From the NCBI GenBank assembly GCA_031290155.1, contig JAITOB010000031.1, forward strand, positions 1 through 64,000: a stretch of 64,000 bases of DNA, read 5' to 3'. Origin of the DNA: Endomicrobium sp. Lineage in GTDB: Bacteria; Elusimicrobiota; Endomicrobiia; Endomicrobiales; Endomicrobiaceae. Shown piece after piece: positions 35,311 through 45,385 of this stretch (the first letter of the stretch is position 1; every line of letters begins with the position of its first letter). The notes under the pieces are model-generated. The model was not told where the DNA came from and ran no database searches. It saw only the letters and a program-made list of their open reading frames with translations. Both the position numbers and the translations under genes were made by a program.

Positions 35311-36417
35311 TTATGATAAACTTTTTAAAAAATCATTGTATAAAAACTGCTTTATAATTTCAATTTTTCCGTTAATCCTCTCAACGACAATTGACGGCAT
35401 TTTCACTCCGTTAAACCAGTTCTTTTTTACCATCGTATATCCTGCAGCATCTGCAAACCGTACTATAGAACCAACTTTAAGTTTGTTTGAAATTTTATAT
35501 TCGCCGAATATATCTCCGGCAAGACAAGATCTGCCGGCAATGATATATTCATTTCCACCAGTTTTAGCATTAATTTTCGCAGGAATCCTGTATATAAGCA
35601 AATCAAGCGTATGCGCTTCAATAGAAGCGTCCACCACTGCAATATCTTTTACATTCTTTACTATATCCAAAACTGTTGTAACAAGTTCGCAGCTGTTTGT
35701 AATCGCAGCTTCACCCGGTTCTAAATATATCTGAACGTTATATTTTTCACCAAAACTTTTTAATTTTCTACAAAACTTATCCAATGGATATCCGTTTTTT
35801 GTGAAAGATAATCCCCCCCCAAGACTAACCCATTCAACCGCTTTTAAAACTTTTTCAAATTTTATTGATATTTTATCAAGCATTTTGCTAAAAGTTTCAA
35901 AATCGTCATTTTCGCAGTTATAATGAAACATAACACCGCTTATTTTATCTAAAACCGCAATAATTTCTTTTACCGAAGCAGTACCTAACCTAGAAAATTT
36001 TCCCACGGGGTCGGCTAAATCAAAATACGAATAGCTGATTCCGGGGTTTATTCTTAAGCCAAGTTTAATATTTTTTACTTCATTATAAAACATTTTAAGC
36101 TGAGATATAGAATTAAATATAATTTTGTCAGATATGTTTTTAAGCCCTTTTATATCGTCTGCAGAATAACCTACGCTGAAAGAATGCGTTTCTTTTCCAA
36201 ATTTTTGATAACCAAGTTTTGTTTCATACAAAGAACTGCTTGTTGTGCCGTCCATATATTTATTCATTAAATTAAATACTGACCATGTAGAAAAACATTT
36301 TAAAGCTAAAACTGATTTAGCTTCACTGTGCTCTTTTACGTATTTAATTTTTTTTAAATTTTTGAGCAGTTTTTTTTCATCAATCAAATAATAAGGCGTC
36401 TCAATCTGCTTGTTCAT
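35311..36417 (-). CDS. nspC: Carboxynorspermidine decarboxylase
   Basis: TPYYLIDEKKLLKNLKKI; ALKCFSTWSVFNLM; LRINPGISYSY; YLEPGEAAI; RSCLAGDIFGEY. Confidence 0.93.
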   Translation of the reverse strand: MNKQIETPYYLIDEKKLLKNLKKIKYVKEHSEAKSVLALKCFSTWSVFNLMNKYMDGTTSSSLYETKLGYQKFGKETHSFSVGYSADDIKGLKNISDKIIFNSISQLKMFYNEVKNIKLGLRINPGISYSYFDLADPVGKFSRLGTASVKEIIAVLDKISGVMFHYNCENDDFETFSKMLDKISIKFEKVLKAVEWVSLGGGLSFTKNGYPLDKFCRKLKSFGEKYNVQIYLEPGEAAITNSCELVTTVLDIVKNVKDIAVVDASIEAHTLDLLIYRIPAKINAKTGGNEYIIAGRSCLAGDIFGEYKISNKLKVGSIVRFADAAGYTMVKKNWFNGVKMPSIVVERINGKIEIIKQFLYNDFLKSLS

Positions 36418-36544
36418 TTATTATCCTCAATATAAATATATATCTCTACCATAAATTTAAAGACACGTTATTTACAGAAAAAAACAACAGACTATTTTAT
36501 TTTTCAAAAATAAAAGAATAACAACTTATCCAAGATAAGCGTAA

Positions 36545-36820
36545 ATATTAATAAATTTTCTCAAGAGCTTCCAAAATCGATACGCCGGGTTTTATCCCAA
36601 CTTTTCGTGCGTGCGTAGTAGATTTACAATATTTTTAACATATCATTAACAGTTTTTATCCCGGTGACAATTGCCACAATATTTCCCATTCTTTCTGCGG
36701 TTTCAATATTTAAATACCCACACATTATAAACCCATTGCTGCCAGGCAGCAACTCGCCTTCAAATCCTTGATATTTCTTTCATTCACAACAAATTCTTTT
36801 AATTTCATATTGATCTCTTT
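36545..36820 (-). pseudogene. Degraded DUF1805 family gene
   Basis: Minus-strand residues FIMCGYLNIETAERMGNIVAIVTGIKTVNDML then GIKPGVSILEALEKI, broken frames. Confidence 0.55.
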
Positions 36821-36984
36821 TTATATATTTTAAAACATATTGTTGTCGCAAACAACCATAAATTAGTATAAAATTTGATAAAAGCTTTTAACTATAATGC
36901 CGACCGTATGTTTATTTTCACTTGTATTATATTTTAGCATTTATATATCATATAATACCCCCCCTATAACGCAGGGCAAAAAAC

Positions 36985-37250
36985 AAGTTGGTAATGCAAC
37001 GGTAGAATTTAGAACCTCCTGAGGTGTAAAATAATTAAGGTATTTTCTTGGTCTATTACTGCGCTAAAATTCTATCTTCACAATTTCATACCAAGTTGTA
37101 TTATCAAAATTAGTGCCTTTAGGTAAGAAGCGCCTAATAAGTCCATTTGTATTCTCAGATTATTCCTTTTTCAAGAATGATTGCCTTGGCAAAATAAGAC
37201 GTAGTAAATAGAGAAACAACAACACTGCCACATACAACCTCTTTTCCCTT
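36985..37250 (-). mobile_element. IS30-family transposase remnant (C-terminal part)
   Basis: Minus strand ENTNGLIRRFLPKGTNFDNTTWYEIVKIEF*RSNRPRKYLNYFTPQEVLN; internal stops. Confidence 0.8.
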
Positions 37251-37398
37251 TTTAATAACTTAACAGCAACAACAATGTAAAACAAATATTTGAGTTTTCC
37301 TTTCACAAACAAAGATAAATGTTGCATTAACAACTTGAACTGGTAACTTTACATATATTATTGCAATGTCCGGCAAGATATGCTAGTTTTATCAAATT

Positions 37399-38536
37399 AT
37401 GGCTAAAAACAATAATGAATTTACTTTATTTACAGATTGTATAAGTTTTCCTCTTGACCGTCCTTGTACGTATCAAAAGATTATAATATGCACTGCGTTG
37501 AATGCGCCCATTACAAAAAAATATCTTCTCCGCAAAACAAGAAGCGTATCTTGATTATAAAAATAGCCGCAATGGGCGATGTTTTAAGAACTACTTTTTT
37601 ACTTCAAGGTTTAAAAGAAATATATCCCGACAGCATAATATCACGGATTGTAAGCAGAACAAATGCGTCTGTTCTTGAACACAATATCCTAATTGACAAT
37701 ATCGTATTTAACGATGAAAATGTAAATTATTATTTAGTAAATAATTTTTTTGACATTGTCATAAGTTTAGATTTGGCTTATGAAAGCCTTTCCCTTGCAA
37801 AACTTGCAAATAAATCAAAAATTCTTGGATTTACATTGGACAACAAAAGAAACATCATAACATCTAACGAATTTGCTCAAAAATGGATTCAAATGAGCGG
37901 CTATGACGATTTAAAAAAGCTAATATTTTCACATACCAATACTGGATGTCAAAAATAATAAATCTTCCAAAACATAATTATGAAATAATCGTTCCTCTTA
38001 AAAAAACATCTATAGAAAAAGCAGAACAATTTTTAAAAAATACTAATATAAAACATTATAAAAAAATTATAGGTATTAATCCGGGTTCAGGGAAAAGATG
38101 GAACTTAAAAAAATGGACGTTAAAAGGATTTATTGAAATAGCAAAATATCTCTCGCAAAAAGGACATCTTATTTTGCCGATCGGAGATATAAATGATAAA
38201 AATGAAATTAATACAATTTTAAAAGAAAACATTTCAAATGTTGTTTCTGCAGGCACGGATAATTCTGTGATGGATTTTTTTGCAAAAATAAATTTATGCG
38301 ATGTGGTTATCTGCGGGGATACTATGGCACTGCATGCTGCAGCCGGATTAAAAAAAATATTGTAGCTTTCTTCGGACCGACATCTGCAAATGAAATAGAA
38401 ATATATTCAAGAGGCATAAAAATACAATCAAAAGGAATGTATCGTATGCTATAAACAGGAATGCTATATAGCGGATAATTGTATGGAACTAATTTCAGCG
38501 CAAGACGTTTTATCGGCTGTAAAAAAATACTTATAA
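37399..38536 (+). pseudogene. Glycosyltransferase family 9 (heptosyltransferase-like), frameshifted
   Basis: DCISFPLDRPC / CVECAHYKK / KIAAMGDVLRTTFLLQGLKEIYP / GINPGSGKRWNLKKW / CGDTMALHAAAGLKK / NIVAFFGPTSANEIE spread over several frames. Confidence 0.88.
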
Positions 38537-38589
38537 TAATCAAATTATTGCAGTTTTAATTTTTAGAATAAAATACAAAGAGAAAGGTT

Positions 38590-39287
38590 ATGGAAACCGT
38601 TGTTATTATTCCTACGTATAACGAGGCTTCAAATATAAAACAAGTAATTGACGATATTTTAAACTGCGGTACGGATGCAGATGTTCTTATTGTTGACGAT
38701 ATGTCTCCGGACGGGACATATAAAATAGTTAAGGAAATTGCAAAAACAAATAAAAAAGTACACCTTTTAGTGAGAAAAGAAAAAAGAGGACGCGGTTACG
38801 CCGCCAAAGACGGTTTCATAAAAGCTCTCGGCATGGACGCAAAATACATAGTTGAAATTGACGGTGACGGCTCACATCAGCCCAAGTATATACCAAATTT
38901 TATAAAAGCAATAGAAAATTACGATATCATTAATAGGTTCGCGATACATTAACGGAGGCAAAGACGAAGCAAGATCTTTAGCACGTAAGATTATAAGCGG
39001 TTTTTCAAAATGGTATATAAGTTTTTTTTAGGCATTAAAGTTAAGGACCCGACTTCCGGCGATAGAATGTTTAGAAGAGAAGTACTGGAAAAATTGCAAA
39101 TATATTAACTGCAAGCGATCCGTTTATAGTTACAGAAGTGCTTTATTATACAAAGAAAAATAATTTTAAAATAAAAGAATATCCAATAATATTTTTGGAA
39201 AGATTTTCAGGAGAATCAAAACTTGTTCCTTTAACCTTGGTTAAATATTTATTTAAAATACTAAAATTAAAAATAACTGGTAAATAA
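38590..39287 (+). pseudogene. GT2 polyprenyl-phosphate mannose/sugar synthase-like, at least 3 frameshifts
   Basis: VVIIPTYNEASNIKQVIDDIL; LIVDDMSPDGT; then IGSRYINGG, MVYKFFLGIKVKDPTSGDRMFRREVLEK, ASDPFIVTEVLYYTKKNNFKIKEYPIIFLERFSGESK in shifted frames. Confidence 0.9.
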
Positions 39288-39291
39288 GCAA

Positions 39292-41421
39292 ATGAATTAT
39301 AAATTGTGGTTTTGGATAATAAATGTAGTTTTAACAGTTTTAAGATTTCTAATGATAAGTAGGATCGGGCTTAGTATAGATGAAGCTCACTACTGGGTGT
39401 ATACAAAATTTTTAGACTTATCTTATTTTGATCATCCTCCTTTTATAGCTTACTTAATTAAAGCATCGACGCTTATTTTTGGGAACAATGAATTTGCCGT
39501 AAGATTTCCTGCGGTATTAATTTTCTTTTTTGCATGTTGGATTTTATTTATATGCATAAAGAAACTTTATAATGAAAAAACAGCTTTTATAGGAGTTTTA
39601 TTATTAAACTTTTTACCAATATTTTCATTTCTGGGGGCTGTCACAGCCGTACCAGATTCTCCTCTCACTTTGTTTTGGCTATTGGCTCTTCTTGTTTTTA
39701 TAATTATAATTGAAACCAATAATAAAAATTATTGGTATTTACTCGGCTTTATAACAGGCTTTGCAATGCTTTCAAAATATAATGCCATACTAATACCCTT
39801 CTCAGCATTTACATTCCTCATTATTTCACCATTACACAGGTTCTGGCTGAGAAAAAAAGAACCTTATTTGGCGTTTTTTGTATCTGCATCAATGTTTTTA
39901 CCAGTAATAATATGGAATATTGAAAACAACTGGGCATCTTTCGGATTTCAATTAAATCATGGATTTGGAAGTTCATTACCGAAATTTTCTTTTACTCTTT
40001 TTTCAAGATCAATCGGCGCACAGGTAGGTTATATATCTCCGCTACTATTTTTTATTTTTATTGCATCTGCATTTTTATGTCTAAAAGAAGCTTGCCAAAA
40101 ACATGACCGCGCATCTTTGATTATAACATGTTTTTCGTTGCCTATTTTTCTATTCTTTAACGGAATCAGTACCTTTAATGAAATACTCCCTCATTGGCCT
40201 GCAATTGGCTATTTAGTATTGTCGATTTACGTAGCCAATCTAACATTGAATTTATGGCATAAAAAATGGTTTAGAGTTTATTCTTATGTCAGCTGGGGGC
40301 TTGCATTATTTATGATTATTATTGTCCCGCTGCACATATTCTACAGGATTATTCCAATAGAAAAATTTCTGCCTAAAGAGCAAATTGAAAAAGTAAGCCA
40401 CGGTATTTCTGAAATTGAAAGAATAGATGTAACAAACGAAGTCTATGGCTGGAAAGAGATAGGAAATGAAATAAGAAAAATAATCAGATCATACCCGTCA
40501 AAAGAAAAGCCTTTTATTTTTACGCATAAAAGTTATCTTGCAAGCGAACTTGCGGCTTATGTCCCTGAATTGAAAGTATTCTGTATAAGCGATAAAATAA
40601 ACGCCTACAATATTTGGCAAGGCAATTTAAGTTATTTAAAAAATAAGAACGGCCTTTTTATATGTAATGATTATTTTTTTTCAAACCCTGAAGAAAGATA
40701 CGGCAATAAAGTTTTCAAATCTTACATTGGTATTGAAACTTTTCCGATTTATAGAGATAACAGGAAAATTAAAAACTTTTTCTTTACTTTATGCAAATCA
40801 TTTAATCCGCCACAACTTCCGCCGGAATATATGCCAAACAATTTAGTGCAAAAAAAAGATTTGCAACATGAGTTTTTAAAATTTGATTATAGTGTTTTTA
40901 AATTCATAAATTCAGATTTAAAATGTAGATTTTTAGATTTTTATATATCACTACAGTCTTATTTTGATGCGATAGATATTAATATAGGTTTTTTTATGAT
41001 ACTAATAATATCCATAGCCATACTATGGCATAATAAGAAAAATTGTTTTTGGACTCTTCTTGCTCTTTTGGCAACTACTTTAGCAATAGCATCTGTAATA
41101 ACATTGTTATTAAAACATTACTTTGCAAGATTACGGCCTTTAAGCGTGTTTGGAGAGGAAAATGTAAACATACTTTTTGAAAAACTGCATAAAAACTCTT
41201 TTCCGTCAGGCCATACGCAGCTTGTTTTTACAATATGTACTTTTATGTGTATGACAGTAAGAAAATACTGGTATTGGTATATAATTTTAGCTTGTATCGC
41301 GGGATTTGAGAGAATATATGCGGGCAGTCACTTTCCTTTAGACGTCATAGCAGGAGCATTACAGGGAATGGTTTCGGCTTATATAATAGTTGCTTTATTT
41401 AAAAAGCATCATAAAATATAA
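39292..41421 (+). CDS. Fusion: GT39/PMT-type (ArnT-like) glycosyltransferase plus C-terminal PAP2 phosphatase
   Basis: N-term RIGLSIDEAHYWVYTKFLDLSYFDHPPFIAYLI; C-term KHYFARLRPL, NSFPSGHTQLVF, ERIYAGSHFPLDVIAG (PAP2 triad). Confidence 0.9.
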   Translation: MNYKLWFWIINVVLTVLRFLMISRIGLSIDEAHYWVYTKFLDLSYFDHPPFIAYLIKASTLIFGNNEFAVRFPAVLIFFFACWILFICIKKLYNEKTAFIGVLLLNFLPIFSFLGAVTAVPDSPLTLFWLLALLVFIIIIETNNKNYWYLLGFITGFAMLSKYNAILIPFSAFTFLIISPLHRFWLRKKEPYLAFFVSASMFLPVIIWNIENNWASFGFQLNHGFGSSLPKFSFTLFSRSIGAQVGYISPLLFFIFIASAFLCLKEACQKHDRASLIITCFSLPIFLFFNGISTFNEILPHWPAIGYLVLSIYVANLTLNLWHKKWFRVYSYVSWGLALFMIIIVPLHIFYRIIPIEKFLPKEQIEKVSHGISEIERIDVTNEVYGWKEIGNEIRKIIRSYPSKEKPFIFTHKSYLASELAAYVPELKVFCISDKINAYNIWQGNLSYLKNKNGLFICNDYFFSNPEERYGNKVFKSYIGIETFPIYRDNRKIKNFFFTLCKSFNPPQLPPEYMPNNLVQKKDLQHEFLKFDYSVFKFINSDLKCRFLDFYISLQSYFDAIDINIGFFMILIISIAILWHNKKNCFWTLLALLATTLAIASVITLLLKHYFARLRPLSVFGEENVNILFEKLHKNSFPSGHTQLVFTICTFMCMTVRKYWYWYIILACIAGFERIYAGSHFPLDVIAGALQGMVSAYIIVALFKKHHKI

Positions 41422-41528
41422 TGTCTGTTGATTATTTCTATATTTATAAACAAATTTACTGTATATTTAAAAGAATATAATTTTCAATTTAATTTAGCTG
41501 ATACGCAAATATAAAACAACGATAAATA

Positions 41529-42314
41529 TTACATTATTTTATTTTTACTTACCGGTATAACATACGGTTTATCGGAAATTGGATTTGTTTTAACAACAAC
41601 TGTCGTTTTATAAACCCTTTCAATATCTTTATAATTTAAAACTTTTTCAGGGGTGCCATATCTGCAAACACAACCGTCCTCTATTAGAACTAGTTTATTA
41701 CAAAACTCGCCTGCAGCATTTAAATCATGTAAAGTTAAAATTATTGTTTTAGCGTACTGTTCATTTAAATCTCTTAAAATTTTCAAAATATTATTCTGAT
41801 TTCCTATATCCAAATGCAATGTAGGTTCATCAAAAATAATAATGTCAGTCTCTTGAACTAAAACCTGCGCTATTAATATTTTTTGTTTTTCCCCTCCTGA
41901 AAGTTCGTTAATTTTTCTATGTGTTAAATTTTCTATTTGTAAGAAGCCTATAACTTCCTTTACTTTAGCATAATCGTAACTTGACGGAATTTTAAATATG
42001 TTCATATATGGATACCTCCCAAACATAATAAACTCAGACACTGTAAAAGGCATTGAGGTATCCACGTACTGAGGCAAAAATGCAATTATTTTTGCAAATT
42101 CTTTCTTTGAAAAAGAATTAATATTTTTATCATCTATAGATATACTGCCTGAATACGACTTAATTAAATTACATATAATTTTTAACAAGGTGCTTTTGCC
42201 GGTACCATTTTTCCCTATTATACCGAAAAAGTCTTTTTTATATATATTACATGAAATATTTTTTAAAACTTTTTTATTTAAATAACCTGCTGAAATATTT
42301 TCTATGCGTATCAT
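41529..42314 (-). CDS. btuD: ABC transporter ATP-binding protein (FecE/BtuD type)
   Basis: IIGKNGTGKSTLLKII; LSGGEKQKILIAQVL; IIFDEPTLHLDI; operon context. Confidence 0.9.
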   Translation of the reverse strand: MIRIENISAGYLNKKVLKNISCNIYKKDFFGIIGKNGTGKSTLLKIICNLIKSYSGSISIDDKNINSFSKKEFAKIIAFLPQYVDTSMPFTVSEFIMFGRYPYMNIFKIPSSYDYAKVKEVIGFLQIENLTHRKINELSGGEKQKILIAQVLVQETDIIIFDEPTLHLDIGNQNNILKILRDLNEQYAKTIILTLHDLNAAGEFCNKLVLIEDGCVCRYGTPEKVLNYKDIERVYKTTVVVKTNPISDKPYVIPVSKNKIM

Positions 42315-43306
42315 ATTCTTTCCGATTTAAATAACAGATAAATAAAGAAAAACCCGCCTATTATGCTTGTAACCACCCCTACGGGTATTAATAACGGCGA
42401 AAATAAAGTTTTGCTTAAAGTATCACAAAGAGGCAAAAAAACAGCTCCCGCAAAAGCAGAAGTCGGTACCAAAATTATATTATTAGTCCCTATTATTTTC
42501 CTCATTATATGAGGTATTATAAGACCAACAAAACCTATAATACCGCAAACTGACACAGTTGTAGCCGTAATTAAAGATGCTGTTATAAATAAAAATTTGA
42601 TATTTTTTTCAATATCCATACCGAAAGTTCTTGATTTTTCGCCACTCAAAGATACAACATTAATAATATTGCCTGATAAAGATAAAATTATTATCCCTGT
42701 AATTACAACAACTATAATAAACGGCAATAGCCTTTCATCAAAAGTCGACAAATTTCCCATAAGCCATACAAAAGCTGACTGAACGCTGTTTGAAGGAGAC
42801 AACGCAAACATAAGCATAACGGCAGATGAAAAAATATAACTCACAACCACACCCGATAAAACCATTGAATTGGAATTAAACTTTTTCTTAACATTCAACA
42901 AATATATGATCAATACCGAAGCTATCATACCGATAAAAGCACACAATGGAATAAAAAAATTTGTTATAGACACAAGTCCAATAACAAAAGCTGCAGTAGC
43001 CCCAAAAGCAGCGCCTCCTGAAATTCCCAATGTAAAAGGATCTGCCAAAGGATTTTTCAATATTGCCTGAAACACACATCCGCTTACGGCAAGTCCTGCG
43101 CCTGTTACACAGGCCATTAAAGTTCTTGGAAAACGTATTTGCTTTATTATAACGGCTATATCCGCATCCACTCCACAGCCAAACAGGGCTTTAAGCATAT
43201 CAAGAAATGAAATCTGTATTGAACCATGCAATAAAGAAAATAAAAACACAGTAAAAACTAATGCCGGCATAAATGCACAAACAAACAAAAATTTTTTATT
43301 TATCAC
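42311..43306 (-). CDS. btuC: FecCD-type ABC permease, probable corrinoid uptake
   Basis: IRFPRTLMACVTGAGLAVSGCVFQAILKNPLADPFTLGISGGAAFGA; GFVGLIIPHIMRK. Confidence 0.92.
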   Translation of the reverse strand: MINKKFLFVCAFMPALVFTVFLFSLLHGSIQISFLDMLKALFGCGVDADIAVIIKQIRFPRTLMACVTGAGLAVSGCVFQAILKNPLADPFTLGISGGAAFGATAAFVIGLVSITNFFIPLCAFIGMIASVLIIYLLNVKKKFNSNSMVLSGVVVSYIFSSAVMLMFALSPSNSVQSAFVWLMGNLSTFDERLLPFIIVVVITGIIILSLSGNIINVVSLSGEKSRTFGMDIEKNIKFLFITASLITATTVSVCGIIGFVGLIIPHIMRKIIGTNNIILVPTSAFAGAVFLPLCDTLSKTLFSPLLIPVGVVTSIIGGFFFIYLLFKSERI

Positions 43307-44139
43307 AAAACTTCCCCGTAAACAGCTTTTGTAAGCATTGTCACATTCTTTACAAATGTTAAAGGCGTAGGTATAAATATATCTTCGCTATTAATAATAA
43401 AAATTTTATTGTTTTTTACAGCTTTGATCATTTGATATTTATACCATTTTCTTTTTTCTAAAATCTTTGCGTCTCCAACATTTACAATCAATATAATATC
43501 AGGATCATTTTCAATAACATTTTCAATATCAATAAAGATATACCTCTTATCAACATTTTTGTAAATATTTACGGTATTAGTATAGTAATTGTAGTCGTTT
43601 ATAAAACTTTGTCTGCCTGCTGTATATAACGGTCTTGCTCCAACTTCCCAAAATACTTTTAAATTATTAAAACGGTTTAGTTTGCTATAAATTTTTTCTA
43701 ATGAATATCTTGTATTATTTATTATTTTTTTCGCTTCTCTTTTTTTATTAAGTTTTTCTGCTAAATTACTATAATTAACACATATTTCATTAAAATTTTT
43801 TGCCGTTTCCATAACATACACTTCAAAACCAAGTCGTTTAAGTTTTTCAATTGTTTCTTTATTGTTTCCTTCTTTTGTAGAAATAACTATATCGGGTTTA
43901 AGTAAGGTTATTTTTTCTATATCAGGTTCTAAAAGCGTGCCGATGGTATCTTTTTTAATCATTCCTTTAGAACAGTAGATTGTTATGCCTTTAACAAATT
44001 GTTCTAATCCAAGCTCATAAAGACTTTCCGTAACTGAAGGAGCTAAAGAAATAATCCGCTTATATTCTTTAGCACACGCAATATCTGCCAACAAAAACAA
44101 AAATGCAACAATAAATATATTTTTTTTCATAATTATCAT
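43303..44139 (-). CDS. btuF: Periplasmic corrinoid-binding protein
   Basis: RIISLAPSVTESLYELGLEQFVKGITIYC; LLKPDIVISTKEG; operon context. Confidence 0.88.
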   Translation of the reverse strand: MIIMKKNIFIVAFLFLLADIACAKEYKRIISLAPSVTESLYELGLEQFVKGITIYCSKGMIKKDTIGTLLEPDIEKITLLKPDIVISTKEGNNKETIEKLKRLGFEVYVMETAKNFNEICVNYSNLAEKLNKKREAKKIINNTRYSLEKIYSKLNRFNNLKVFWEVGARPLYTAGRQSFINDYNYYTNTVNIYKNVDKRYIFIDIENVIENDPDIILIVNVGDAKILEKRKWYKYQMIKAVKNNKIFIINSEDIFIPTPLTFVKNVTMLTKAVYGEVL

Positions 44140-44150
44140 CGCTCATATTA

Positions 44151-44678
44151 TTAAAATTCAATACCTCGCTCAGCCTTTATTCCTTCTTTGTAAGGGTGTT
44201 TAATTTCTTTCATTTCGGTAACTAAGTCAGCAATATTAATCAATGCGTCCGGAGATCCTCTGCCAGTTACAATTATATTCGATTTCTGCGATAATTGTTT
44301 TACAATATCAACAAATTCATTTTCAGGGATAAATTTATCTCTTAACGCAATATTAAACTCTTCTAAAACAACCAAATCATACTTTTTAGGACTATTGGCA
44401 AGTTCTTTTAATTTCCTCATAGCCGGCAGACATTTATCAGCGGCTTCTGCAGGACTTACGCCTTTTATACAATACGGATGCTCTTTTGCAAAAGAAAAAA
44501 AATCTAAATTATTTAATTTAACTAAAATCTTTTGCTCTCCGTAAAAACCCTCTCCTTTAAATAACTGTATAAGACAAACTTTAAAACCATGTCCTAAAAA
44601 GCGAATTATCTGACCTATAGAAGCAGTTGTTTTCCCTTTTCCGTTGCCAGTATTTACAATTATCATTATACATAACAC
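44151..44678 (-). CDS. cobA: Cob(I)alamin adenosyltransferase, CobA/BtuR type
   Basis: IIVNTGNGKGKTTASIGQIIRFLGHGFKVCLIQLFKG; LVVLEEFN; VTGRGSPDALINIADLVTEMKEIKHP. Confidence 0.95.
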   Translation of the reverse strand: MLCIMIIVNTGNGKGKTTASIGQIIRFLGHGFKVCLIQLFKGEGFYGEQKILVKLNNLDFFSFAKEHPYCIKGVSPAEAADKCLPAMRKLKELANSPKKYDLVVLEEFNIALRDKFIPENEFVDIVKQLSQKSNIIVTGRGSPDALINIADLVTEMKEIKHPYKEGIKAERGIEF

Positions 44679-44687
44679 CTCTTAAAC

Positions 44688-44717
44688 AAAAAAATCCGCT
44701 TTCTTTTTAGAAAGCGG
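44688..44717 (-). terminator. Intrinsic terminator (likely riboswitch expression platform)
   Basis: Perfect 9-bp stem CCGCTTTCT/AGAAAGCGG, 4-nt loop, then U-tract on minus strand, just upstream of cobA. Confidence 0.85.
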
Positions 44718-44754
44718 CCTTAAATATTTATCATCTTTCCCTCGAAAATCTATA

Positions 44755-44890
44755 TTAAAAGTTAATAGACCGGACTAATGAAATATAATTCCAAATTACC
44801 GTTGCGGGGCAGTGTCCGAATTAAATAATTATTTACGGAACTTCCTTTAACTTTTATTAAAGCTTGATTTTAAAGAACTGACTGCAATTA
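44755..44890 (-). promoter_or_regulatory. Cobalamin riboswitch
   Basis: Minus strand GTTAAAGGAAGTTCCG...AATTCGGACACTGCCCCGCAACGGTAATTTGG...TTAGTCCGGTCT; matches cobalamin aptamer core and position upstream of cobA-btuFCD. Confidence 0.85.
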
Positions 44891-45009
44891 TTTATATTTT
44901 AAAAATATTTTTTTGAGGATTTGATTTATTCTAGTAAAATTTATTAATCAAAAGAAATATTTCTATTAAAGAACAACTTTTTTGACGGCATTCTTTTAAG
45001 AAAAATTTT

Positions 45010-45300
45010 TAATTTTTCTTAAACCTGATTTTCAAACTCAGACTAAAGCTTTCCGTATTGCTTCCATCTGGACACCCCACGATTGTTTTTGTTTTATTTA
45101 TAACCAGCGCAGAAAAAGCTTCTTGCGGATTCAGAGCCTTTATTTCTTTCATAATTTTTTCTGCTCTTCGTCAGCAAGCAAATCAACTTCAATATAATCA
45201 TACTTAATATTCAAATCATTCAAAAACTGTTCTGTTTTTTTTACACCATAAACAAGTACTCAGCGCATAGAGCAATACTGAATTTTATCATTTTTGTTCT
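45010..45300 (-). pseudogene. Glutaredoxin-family gene with homopolymer frameshift
   Basis: VLLYALSTCLWCKKTEQFLNDLNIKYDYIEVDLLADEEQ, then (+1 A) KKIMKEIKALNPQEAFSALVINKTKTIVGCPDGS. Confidence 0.82.
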
Positions 45301-45385
45301 CCTCACCACTGTATACGACTTCATCGAACACTATATTTATAACTGCGACTATAACACGGTACTTTAGCAAATTTTTAGAGTTACA

